DNA of 25,000 bases from Globisporangium splendens. Taxonomy: Eukaryota; Oomycota; Peronosporomycetes; Pythiales; Pythiaceae. A program made the position numbers and the translations under genes. The DNA lies in NCBI GenBank assembly GCA_006386115.1, contig VFIW01000148.1, forward strand, positions 1 through 25,000, in the 5' to 3' direction. Shown here one piece after another: positions 1 through 7,900 of the stretch. The notes under the pieces were generated by a model. The model searched no databases, was not told where the DNA came from, and worked only from the letters and a program-made list of their open reading frames with translations. Position 1 is the stretch's first letter. Each line of letters begins with the position of its first letter.

Positions 1-58
1 AAACCCTAAACCCTTAAACCCTAAACCCTAAACCCTAAACCCTAAACCCTAAACCCTA
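1..58. repeat. Telomeric repeat array (CCCTAAA)n, left chromosome end
   Basis: About eight tandem copies of CCCTAAA, one of them a variant with an extra T. The plus strand at the left edge is the C-rich strand, so the G-rich strand TTTAGGG runs toward the end, as expected for a true left telomere. The array is short, so it is probably cut off by the assembly. The repeat type is used by plants, oomycetes and several algae. Confidence 0.93.
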
Positions 59-360
59 GCCTAATCCAGTAGGTAGCAGAAATGAATGGATGGCCATAGC
101 TCAGCACCAGATACCTAACTTTTCTAAAACTTTCGGATATGGGGTTTTCAAATGCGTAGAATTCGATGGTGATATTTTGAGAGAGATCGTGGGGTCAGAT
201 TTTGAGATATGAGACAATGTTGAAGATTTTTCGTAATATCTCGAGAACTAGACCTCAGACGGATTTGTGGATAGCGGCATGTTGCTGTCCATATTTGAAA
301 ACATAACCCCTCAAATTTCTACGAAATTTGTGGGGTTCGTTTTAAAACAGGACAGCATCT
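59..360. other. Subtelomeric spacer with a long imperfect hairpin
   Basis: No credible gene is seen between the two telomeric blocks. The notable structure is an imperfect inverted repeat at about 279-358. Its centre is perfect: CAAATTTC (312-319), loop TAC, GAAATTTG (323-330). The outer arms contain GCTGTCC on the left and GGACAGC on the right, with a few mismatches and gaps between. It could be a small hairpin element or a subtelomeric structural repeat. Confidence 0.6.
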
Positions 361-382
361 AAACCCTAAACCCTAAACCCTA
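361..382. repeat. Interstitial telomeric repeat
   Basis: Three uninterrupted CCCTAAA-type units in the same orientation as the terminal array, about 300 bp inside it. They abut directly the truncated reading frame that follows. The position suggests an old chromosome end that was healed by telomere addition and later extended, or a retroposition at a telomere. Confidence 0.9.
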
Positions 383-402
383 GACAAGCACTGGCGCTGC
401 AA

Positions 403-1872
403 GTGACAGAGTACCCAGGCCCACCACGCACGAAGTGTCACTTCCATTCACACAGCGAGGTGGAGCGTGCCGTAGGTGCACATTGTGGACAGCGCGCGCG
501 CTCGGTGTGCGTTCGCACGCACCCCAGGTGGACAAGACTTGTCCAAGTATGGGCTGGGCAATCGGCTTGGAATCCCAGCCGCCGCGGTTACAGGAAGACG
601 TGGCTGGAGGGAACTCAGGAAACACCAAAAACAATCGTGAAGGAGCAAGCAACGAGATGGAGATGGCGGCATCTACGCATGGCCGAAGCGCTCGGCTCGG
701 TGAGCTGGACGGATATCCATTCGTTACCGAACACCACCAGCGCACAACGTTTGATCTTCTTCGGCTTGAAAAGCGGGCGGACATCTGGATGGGACAGCAC
801 TCGGCAGCGCATGGGCTGCCCGCACAGAGGATGCGAAGAGCTTGCCACGTGCGACGGGGGCCACATCTTCTGGGAGTGCCCAGCCGCACAGACTATCTGG
901 ACGGATATTAGACGAAGGTGGAACTCGGCTCTCTTCTGGCCAGCTGGAAGCGTTGTTGAGGCAGCGCTAGTCCCCATCTTCAGCCTGACCGCTCCAGCGC
1001 TTAGCTCAGACTTCTGGGATGAGATGGCACTTCGTGAAGGTCAAGCGAACCAAGTCGCTCTCTGTGAGTACGCGTACGAAACGATCTCCAACGCCTGGCG
1101 ATTGCAGGTTCTACAAGGGCTGCAGCTCATAGCGCAGTGGAGAGCATCTTGTCGTGACACACCAGGGGGGTGGACGATGCTCTCAGTGATGGCGCGCCTA
1201 CGGAGAAGGTTTGATCGAACACTATTTGACGAACGACGCCGGGTCATCAACGGGAAAGGTACAGGGTGTACTGAGCGCGCAGCACTACTGTTAGCAGTAG
1301 CTCATATTGTGCGACAACCTCTGCAAAACCCTCCCAATGGTATACACTCGGGGAATGTAGTTCTCCTGTTCGACGGTGGATCCCGAGGAAACCCGGGTCC
1401 TGGGGGATCGGGGGCAATCTTGGTTCAAACGGACTCGGAAATGGTGTCAGCGACGGCGATTTGGGCCGGCAGCATCTCGTACTCTGCTGACACGACAACC
1501 AACAACTATGCGGAGTATCAGGGTCTGATCTGCGGACTGAGAGCCTCCTTGGCGCTTGGCAAAACGGGAATACATGTTGTTGGCGACAGCAATCTCATTC
1601 TACGGCAAATGCGGCTTCACAGAGCTCCTCGAAGCTTGCGCCTCCATCCACTGTATTTGATCGCCCGCCACCTTGCGGATAAGATAGGGATTCGCACTTG
1701 GACGCATCAATATCGACGACACAACAAGATGGCAGATTACCTCGCAAATCAAGCAATGGACAGAAGAACGAGCGCTCAAGATCGTGTCCCCACTTCGCAC
1801 CCACAGCTCCAAGGCACGGAGGAGTGGATGCACAATGATATCGATCAATGGATCGAGACGATGGCTGAGTAA
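403..1872 (+). CDS. 5'-truncated retrotransposon polyprotein: zinc-binding (zf-RVT-like) plus RNase H domain
   Basis: The RNase H part would cut the RNA strand of RNA/DNA hybrids during reverse transcription. Counting from position 403, residues 139-159 hold a CX4C...HX4C cluster typical of the zinc-binding region after the RT domain of non-LTR elements. Residues 320-453 form a type I RNase H with D324 (LLFDGGSRGNPGPGGSG), E371 (NNYAEYQGL), D395 (VVGDSNLI) and H440/D445 (HNKMADYLANQ), so the catalytic set looks complete. The frame is open from 370, inside the telomeric block. The codon at 403 is GTG, not a credible eukaryotic start; the first ATG is residue 93 (679). No RT domain is present. 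I read it as the 3' part of a LINE-like element truncated by a chromosome break or incomplete reverse transcription. A domesticated RNase H protein is less likely. Confidence 0.8.
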   Translation: MTEYPGPPRTKCHFHSHSEVERAVGAHCGQRARSVCVRTHPRWTRLVQVWAGQSAWNPSRRGYRKTWLEGTQETPKTIVKEQATRWRWRHLRMAEALGSVSWTDIHSLPNTTSAQRLIFFGLKSGRTSGWDSTRQRMGCPHRGCEELATCDGGHIFWECPAAQTIWTDIRRRWNSALFWPAGSVVEAALVPIFSLTAPALSSDFWDEMALREGQANQVALCEYAYETISNAWRLQVLQGLQLIAQWRASCRDTPGGWTMLSVMARLRRRFDRTLFDERRRVINGKGTGCTERAALLLAVAHIVRQPLQNPPNGIHSGNVVLLFDGGSRGNPGPGGSGAILVQTDSEMVSATAIWAGSISYSADTTTNNYAEYQGLICGLRASLALGKTGIHVVGDSNLILRQMRLHRAPRSLRLHPLYLIARHLADKIGIRTWTHQYRRHNKMADYLANQAMDRRTSAQDRVPTSHPQLQGTEEWMHNDIDQWIETMAE

Positions 1873-2367
1873 GCATTTGCTAGCCAAGCAGCCTGGTTCG
1901 TACCACCGATCGCGATGCGGTCGGAAGTGCGCAGGCCAATCTGAACCTGGCACGGTCAATGAGATGGCGCCTAGCCGCTGGCGCGGCTACTGGCGCGGGA
2001 GACCTGCAGGACTTACATGGAGTGTTGTGAATTTGTGTGCGTATGGATACTAGTTGATCGCTTAATTGACGCTTCCTAATATACCTCATTTTCAAAAGAA
2101 AAAAAGACTTCAATATCCCGATTGTCAAACCTAACTAAGCTACCATTGTTGGGTGACATAATATGCGAAAGGGACTGAACCATCGCGCACAAGAATGATC
2201 TTAAAATAACATTTGGTTGTTCATTAATATACCAAGCTCCAACCGCACAAACCTTTCAACCACCTCTTACCACAATGAACGCAAACCAAGATACGACTGA
2301 ATAGCATGGAAGTGGGCGCGCCTCCGTCAAGACTACGCACCAAGATACAGTTCAACCGCACAAGCTC
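1873..2367. other. Intergenic, with a possible nonsense-broken leader of the next ORF
   Basis: No gene is supported here. An ATG at 2275, in a favourable context (ccacaATGA), is in the same frame as the ORF starting at 2368 but meets TAG at 2302-2304. After that stop the frame stays open into the ORF. A weak initiator-like GTTCATTAA lies near 2218. These facts fit a longer ancestral coding region with one nonsense change, but could be chance. Confidence 0.35.
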
Positions 2368-2883
2368 ATGGAGATCCCTCTCGTGAAGATCCCTCTCGCG
2401 ATGATTGACTCGCCGACCGCGAAGCCTGTCGCCTTGCACGAAAAGGACAAGATTATTACAATCGACGGAAGCAAAGAATCCACGTTTGATGAAATGGTTG
2501 CAAGAATGTCAGCTTTATTCGATGAAGACGACTCTGAAGATGATTCCGAAGCCGACGAACATAAAGATGCTTCTATTCGACCGATCGCGAAAATGCCAGC
2601 TCGACGCAACGAAGTTGGACCCGAAGATAACGATCACAGCGGTGAGCGCGACGGCGACCACAGCGCTAGTCACTACGATACTTACGATGAGTACCGTTAC
2701 GGCGATGAGTATCATTACGATGAATATCGCTATGGCGATGAGTATCGCTATGATAATGAGTATCGTTACGGCAATGAATATCGCTACGGCGATAATTGCT
2801 ACGATGATGATGATGATGATGAGTTCTTGTATGGAGGGTTTACCGACAACTGGGAAACCTACTATGATTCGGTGTATAACTAG
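2368..2883 (+). CDS. Hypothetical acidic protein with Tyr/Asp-rich tandem repeats
   Basis: I do not recognise this 171-residue ORF. It begins at an ATG and has three parts: a mixed N-terminus (residues 1-50), an acidic stretch around residues 51-66 rich in Asp, Glu and Ser, and a C-terminal half made of hexapeptide repeats of the type YRYGDE followed by a run of Asp (residues 145-150). There is no signal peptide or membrane segment. The composition predicts a disordered protein. The N-terminal EIPLVKIPLAM is itself a short internal duplication. In-frame upstream codons from 2305 are open back to a TAG, so the start may have been further upstream once. It may be a host gene, or an ORF kept open by chance because its 18-bp repeats preserve frame. 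Confidence 0.4.
   Translation: MEIPLVKIPLAMIDSPTAKPVALHEKDKIITIDGSKESTFDEMVARMSALFDEDDSEDDSEADEHKDASIRPIAKMPARRNEVGPEDNDHSGERDGDHSASHYDTYDEYRYGDEYHYDEYRYGDEYRYDNEYRYGNEYRYGDNCYDDDDDDEFLYGGFTDNWETYYDSVYN
2689..2802 (+). repeat. 18-bp coding minisatellite (YRYGDE-type units)
   Basis: About six tandem 18-bp units of the pattern GAG TAY CGY TAY GGC GAT, with substitutions mostly at third positions. The period is a multiple of three, so copy-number changes do not break the frame. Confidence 0.8.
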
Positions 2884-3034
2884 TGCATGAATTGAATGAG
2901 TTGGACAAAGCGTTTAGTTCTTGGCGGAGTTTCTCTTATCTTTTTTTGAATGTTTCATCCGACAGTCTCGGATTGCTGATTTACGTGTAAGATATACAAG
3001 GGTGATACATGCTTTGCAAAACTAGTCTTTAAGT

Positions 3035-3039
3035 GACGC
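3035..3039. repeat. E1 target-site duplication, left copy (GACGC)
   Basis: GACGC precedes the left LTR and is repeated immediately after the right LTR at 10709-10713. Five bases is within the usual range for Ty3/gypsy integrases, and it fixes both ends of element E1. Confidence 0.93.
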
Positions 3040-3070
3040 TGTAATGGGCCTATGCAATAGTGCCATTACA
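3040..3070. other. Terminal palindrome of the E1 LTR
   Basis: TGTAATGG at 3040-3047 pairs with CCATTACA at 3063-3070, with an inner CTAT/ATAG pair. The same outer 8-mers frame a shorter spacer at the start of the E2 LTR (18974-19000, minus strand), although the spacers differ. Confidence 0.75.
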
Positions 3071-3198
3071 TGGCGATGTCCAATTACGGATTAGTGATTC
3101 CCACTAATTGTTTTGGATCGCCAGGTGTCATAGACATGATCCCTGATTCATGTCTACACACCGACACTCACGGAGTAATCATTGATTACGTCCGCACG

Positions 3199-3226
3199 GA
3201 ATGTTCTCGAACATTCTCGAGTGTTC
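3199..3226. promoter_or_regulatory. Heat-shock-element-like array in E1 U3
   Basis: Six contiguous units alternate between GAA and TTC, each separated by exactly two bases: GAA 3199, TTC 3204, GAA 3209, TTC 3214, GAG 3219 (one mismatch), TTC 3224. This is the classic nGAAn/nTTCn arrangement bound by heat shock factor trimers. The same array is at 10185-10212 in the right LTR. It lies about 320 bp upstream of the predicted start. Confidence 0.65.
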
Positions 3227-3538
3227 TCTGCCTGCGCACATGTCTTTGCGCATGGTGATGGTTCCTGCTGGGAAACTATCTGTTGACGAAGCCGACGTGT
3301 CATTGTGGGTACAATGTTGTTGATATCAGCCAATCACAACGCCCCGTGCACAGAAGATTCTTCGGAGAAGAATCTCAAGTTCAAGTTCAAGTTTCTTCTT
3401 GAAGTTCAAGTTCAAGTGAGAATATTCTTCACGCTCAGCTTCAAGTTCAACCTGATTCAACCCAAGGTTTATTCTGCATTTGTAGGGTGATTGCATTTAA
3501 CCCCATAGGACTCTAGGGAGAGGTTTCAGGAACCATAA

Positions 3539-3567
3539 GCTCATTTCAATTCAGTTGCAAATTTGCC
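3539..3567 (+). promoter_or_regulatory. E1 LTR core promoter (oomycete-type Inr plus FPR-like)
   Basis: GCTCATTTC at 3539-3547 matches the oomycete initiator consensus GCTCATTYY exactly, with the predicted start at A3543. CAAATTTGCC at 3558-3567 resembles the flanking promoter region. The E2 LTR has the aligned sequence, including shared CCATAAGC and ATTCAGTTGCAA. The first ATG after this start is that of gag (3888), which supports the assignment. Confidence 0.6.
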
Positions 3568-3724
3568 GTCTTCTGCTCAAGTCTCCTCCTCACTCTCCTC
3601 CTCCCTCTTCGTCCCTCCATCGGGACCAGCCAGTGTTCCTCCAAGTCGGAACCCAAGTCTTCCTCGTCAGCGCAAGCGTGTGTGCCGTGTTTCGGGAACT
3701 GTGTAAACAGCGTCCCGTTACACC

Positions 3725-3737
3725 TGGTAGCACTTCG
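3725..3737 (+). other. E1 primer binding site
   Basis: TGGTAGCACTTCG begins two bases after the LTR. Its complement ends in CCA, as expected for the 3' end of a primer tRNA. The sequence and its offset are identical in E2. I cannot assign the tRNA. Confidence 0.7.
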
Positions 3738-3887
3738 TGGTCCTTTCAGCGACCAAGCCAAGAGGGACAGCCGAAGAGCGTGAGCACTTCGAGATCCCTG
3801 TTCAAGCAAAGGATTGTCAAAGCGGCGTTGCCCTTTGTACATCCTTAGTCAAGACTCTCCCTGTCTGCGGATCAGACATCGGAAGGG

Positions 3888-4931
3888 ATGGAGACTCCGG
3901 CGAGCATGTTGCCCGAAGAGACCGTGACTCTGACGAATGAGCAGTTTCCTCATCTGTCAGAGCACGAGTGGGCAGCGCTCGAACGGATGCGCATTGTCAT
4001 CGGAGAAGCAGCTGTGGTCACGTTGTTGAGATCAGCTACTCCGGATGGGCAGAAGAACGCGGCAGTGAGCTTCATGCACCATGAGGTCATGGACTCTCGT
4101 CGACAGCCCGCAACTCCTGTTTCGACCATGAGAGTGACGCCGCTGAAGCTCAACGTATCTCCGTACCGCGGCGGAGAGAACGAACCTCTCGCAAGATGGT
4201 TCGTCGAGCTGGATGCAGCTATCGTTGCACGACAGCTTCGGGACCCAGAGCAGCAAGTGTTGTTCGCGATGTCCAACCTTGCGGGTCGGGCTAAGAGTTG
4301 GGCGTTTGGGAAGCGCTTGGCGGATGTCAACTGCTTCTACAACCTCGACGACTTCAAGCGTGAGTTGAAGCGCGCGTTTGAGCCTCCACAGAGCGAGTTT
4401 CGCGCTCGTGCCGAGTTCCTCAAGCTTCGACAAGGACGCCAAGATCTCCACACGTATGCACAACGCGCACGATTCCTCGTGTCAAGCATCGTGGAGCAGC
4501 CGATTGACGTTGCAACGCAAGTTGTCACGTTCATGGCGGGACTGGACGATGGACCGATCAGGAACCAACTCTTCCGCGAGTATCCTGATTCGCTGGACCG
4601 AGCTATCGAGAGAGCGATGCAAGAAGAATTCAGCATCAAGCAAGCCAAGTTTGGTGGTCCGATTCCACGTCAAGTTCGCGTGTCGTCGCCGACGAATGAT
4701 GGACCAGAGCCGATGGATCTGTCGTACGTCCAACAAGCCAACAATGTGGGACCTCGCAACGATGTGAAGTGTTTCCGTTGCGGGAAGCTGGGTCACTTCG
4801 CTCGGAACTGCAAGGTGTCCTTGCCAACTGGGCAAGAGACACACGGGTCACGATTCAACTCGAGCGGCAGACGTTTTGCTGGCCGCCGGTTCGATCGTTC
4901 CCGAGGGTCAAAAAACGGGAACAACCAGTAG
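3888..4931 (+). CDS. gag: E1 Gag (capsid and nucleocapsid)
   Basis: A 347-residue Gag that would assemble the cytoplasmic virus-like particle and package RNA. Residues about 85-205 match the retrotransposon Gag capsid type (PYRGGENEPLARWFVELDAA and SEFRARAEFLKLRQG are recognisable). Residues 295-308 form a CCHC zinc knuckle, CFRCGKLGHFARNC. The C-terminus is basic. The start is the first ATG downstream of the predicted LTR transcription start. The last 22 bases contain the frameshift heptamer, and the TAG stop (4929-4931) lies inside the stimulatory hairpin. The E2 protein is clearly homologous over its whole length. Confidence 0.92.
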   Translation: METPASMLPEETVTLTNEQFPHLSEHEWAALERMRIVIGEAAVVTLLRSATPDGQKNAAVSFMHHEVMDSRRQPATPVSTMRVTPLKLNVSPYRGGENEPLARWFVELDAAIVARQLRDPEQQVLFAMSNLAGRAKSWAFGKRLADVNCFYNLDDFKRELKRAFEPPQSEFRARAEFLKLRQGRQDLHTYAQRARFLVSSIVEQPIDVATQVVTFMAGLDDGPIRNQLFREYPDSLDRAIERAMQEEFSIKQAKFGGPIPRQVRVSSPTNDGPEPMDLSYVQQANNVGPRNDVKCFRCGKLGHFARNCKVSLPTGQETHGSRFNSSGRRFAGRRFDRSRGSKNGNNQ

Positions 4932-4950
4932 GGGCGGGGTTCCCTACTGG
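4910..4950 (+). promoter_or_regulatory. E1 gag-pol -1 ribosomal frameshift signal
   Basis: The heptamer A AAA AAC (4910-4916) is in the correct gag phase for -1 slippage (X XXY YYZ). After an 8-base spacer a perfect 9-bp stem follows: CCAGTAGGG (4925-4933) with CCCTACTGG (4942-4950), extended by a G-T pair. Slippage here leads directly into the open pol frame. The same layout is present in E2. Confidence 0.85.
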
Positions 4951-7900
4951 GCCCGACAAGAGGACTGTGGACATTGTGGAGACACAGGACTCTGGCCCCA
5001 ATGTGCATCATGCACATGCAGTTTCCACTAAGAGTGATGGCAGTGTCGATCAGAGGTCCTCTCTGATCATACACCAAGTCCATGTGGATGGTATTGCAAC
5101 GCCTCTACGTGCTTTGGTTGACACTGGTGCGTCGAACAACTTTGTTCGAGCAAACGTCGTGATCGGGAGTGATGTGGCTCCACCCGATTCGACGAATGAG
5201 ATGGTGATTCGGTTGGCCAACGGGTCGACTGTGAAGATGCCGAAGCGAACTGTTCGCTTGGCAATGACGTTTGAAGATTTCCGAGGCGAGGACGAGTTCA
5301 TTCTCCTCGATCTCGATGCCAAGTTTGATCTCATCTTGGGAATGCCGTGGTTGAAGCGTTACCAACCCCGCATTGACTGGATGAAGATGAAGATCTCCGT
5401 TGACAAGTCGTGCCACGCGGCAGACTTGAATTGTGCGACAACGGAAGATGTGATATGGGCATATGCGTCTGTCGAAGATGCACCGTCGAATGAGACTCAG
5501 GAGTGCGATGGCCCCTCAATCTCACAAGACCAGCCCGCGACGATGAATGGAGGTGGAGCAGTCAGGCGCCGGAAAAAGACTGTCTCCTTTGCCAAGGACG
5601 TTGAATTAGTGCGTCCTGGCGTGAAGTTACAAGACCGAAAGAAGACCGACGTCGAGAGGTTTCCGTCATCCAGCATCCCTGATCAAGATGCGAGTCAAGA
5701 TGATGAAGGTGGTGACCCACAGAGAGGCACTACACACAGTTATGCGGACGTCGTGGTCTACGGTGAAGAGGGTGACAGCATGGAATTGCGTCACATCCAA
5801 GTGGAAAATCCTCCAAGTTCCGTCGAAGATTTGGTTTCCTTGCCTGTGATGAGCAAGAAGGCGCTTAGGCGTAGCCTGGCGAAAGGCGAGATTTCGCAGC
5901 TTTGTGCGATTGTCGAAGCGATCGACAAAGACTCCGTCAACGCAGCATCAGCTGTGGATGCGACCGACGCGTTGATCGAAAAGACACGGAAGGAAAGGTT
6001 CGAGGAGCAGTCATGGGATGCCCTCAAGACGAACCCCGTGTGGAAGCTTGTTCGGGAGTTTGAAGATATCTTCCCCGACAAGGTGCCGGACGAACTGCCA
6101 TTTGACAGAGGCATTCGTCACGAGATTGATGTACTTCCTGGCACGAAGTACTGCATCACAAGACAGTGGCCGTTGCCGAAGGAACAAGTCGATGCAATCG
6201 ATGAGTTCTTCGCACAACGTGCAAAGGCTGGTCACGTGCGAGAGAGCAAGTCTCCGCATTGCAGCCCCACTTTCTGTGTGAAGAAGGCGACTGGCGGATG
6301 GCGCATTGTTCATGCTTTCAACAAGCTGAACGACGCGACCATTCCTGCTCAGACACCGGTTCCACGCAAGGATATGATCCTTGATGGAATGGTTGGCAGT
6401 ACGGTCTTTAGCGCGATCGATCTGAAAGACGGGTTCTATCAGATTCGGATGCGTGAAGATGACGTACCACTAACTGCAGTGAGTACCCCGAGCGGTATGC
6501 TGTGGGAATGGTTAGTGATGCCACAAGGACTGAAGAATGCGCCTGCGACTTTCAATCGCATGGTCACGAATGTTCTTCGTCCGCTGCGAGCATTCGCACC
6601 GAGCTACTTTGACGATATTTTCGTTCATAGTAAGGCGGTTGGTGGAAAGTCCGACGTCGATGTTCATTTGGATCATCTTCGCCGTGTCTTTGAGGTCATG
6701 CGAGAGAACAAGCTCTATGCAAACCTGAAGAAGTGTGTCTTCTTCTCACCAGAGATACCCGTACTCGGTTGCTTTGTTGGCAAGATCGGTGTTCGAGTTG
6801 ACCCCGAGAAGGTCAAAGCTATTGACGATTGGCCCGTGCCTCAGAACGTCAAACAGCTGCGACAATGGTTGGGTCTGGCCAATTACTTGCACAAGTACAC
6901 GCGCAATTATGCAGCGTTGGTGCAGCCTCTCACACAACTGCTGAAGAAAGACGTCGAGTGGAAGTGGTCTGACGATCACCAAGCGGCATTCGAAGAAGTC
7001 AAGAGGAGTCTTCGTGAAGCTCCTGTGTTGGCTCTTCCGAATCACGATAAGCCGTTCCACGTCGTCTGTGATGCAAGCGACTATGCCATCGGTTGTGCTT
7101 TGATGCAACACGATGATGAGGGTCGAGAGCGAGTTGTTTCGTATCAATCACGACAACTCCGACCCGCAGAACGGAACTACCCAGTGCATGACAAAGAACT
7201 TCTTGCGATGAAGTATTCCTTAGTCAAGTTCCGTGTCTACTTGCTTGGCGAGGAACGCTTTGCGATCTACACAGATCATGCGTCGCTGCGTACGGCAGTG
7301 AAGACTCCTCACTTATCCCAAAGAATGGCGAGATGGCTCTCCTTCTTTGCGGAGTACAACTTCGTTGTACATTACAAGCCAGGCAAGATGAACATCTTGG
7401 CCGACGCTTTATCGAGACGTCCGGACTACGATCCCAAGACCAAGAATGAGGATCCGGACGAATCGTGCCGTCTCTGTGAAGATGTTCAAGCAGTTGCTGT
7501 TCAAGCTGCGACTACAGTGTGTGAAGACATTGTCGAGGGTTACAAGTCTGACGAGACCTGTCAGGACTTACTCAAGTATTTCAAGGACCCCTCCGACAAG
7601 GCACTGCAAGGTCTGCCAGCACGAACAAGGTCGCGTGTCCACCGCTTCCAAGTACGCAATGGGTTGCTGTACTACGCGGTTGAGGACGGGGATTCAGCAC
7701 GAGTTGTTGTTCCCAGCGATGAAGGTGTGCGTCATCGACTCTTGTACGAGTATCATGACAGCCCTTCTGGTGGCCATCTCGGACGTGAGAAGACGTTTTT
7801 CAGTCTTTCCCGGGATTAATACTGGCCACACATGTACAAGTGGGTTCGCAAGTACGTGAGGACTTGTGAGATCTGCCAACGAGTGAAGCCTTCCGGTTCC

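Larger units (their letters stand above)
3040..3722 (+). repeat. E1 5' LTR
   Basis: Direct repeat of 10026-10708 at a constant offset of 6,986. It starts TGTAATGG and ends CGTTACA. From the promoter below, U3 is about 3040-3542 and R-U5 about 3543-3722. The LTR is rich in palindromes: 3040-3070, TAGACATGA with TCATGTCTA (3131-3156), GTAATCATTGATTAC (3175-3189), the heat-shock-like block 3199-3226, CATTGT with ACAATG (3301-3316), and AGATTCTTC with GAAGAATCT (3355-3375). A run of AAGTTC hexamers spans about 3375-3455. Confidence 0.96.

Noticed and set aside
435..911. Overlapping ORFs on both strands under the RNase H gene
   Set aside because: Shadows of the recognisable zinc-finger and RNase H frame.
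2405..2890. Second frame ORF overlapping the acidic repeat ORF
   Set aside because: It is a shifted reading of the same 18-bp repeats (Met/Ala/Ile-rich) with no independent support.
3070..3490. Small ORFs of about 60 codons in the E1 LTRs (also at 10056-10476)
   Set aside because: They lie in U3 upstream of the predicted transcription start and are identical only because the LTRs are identical.
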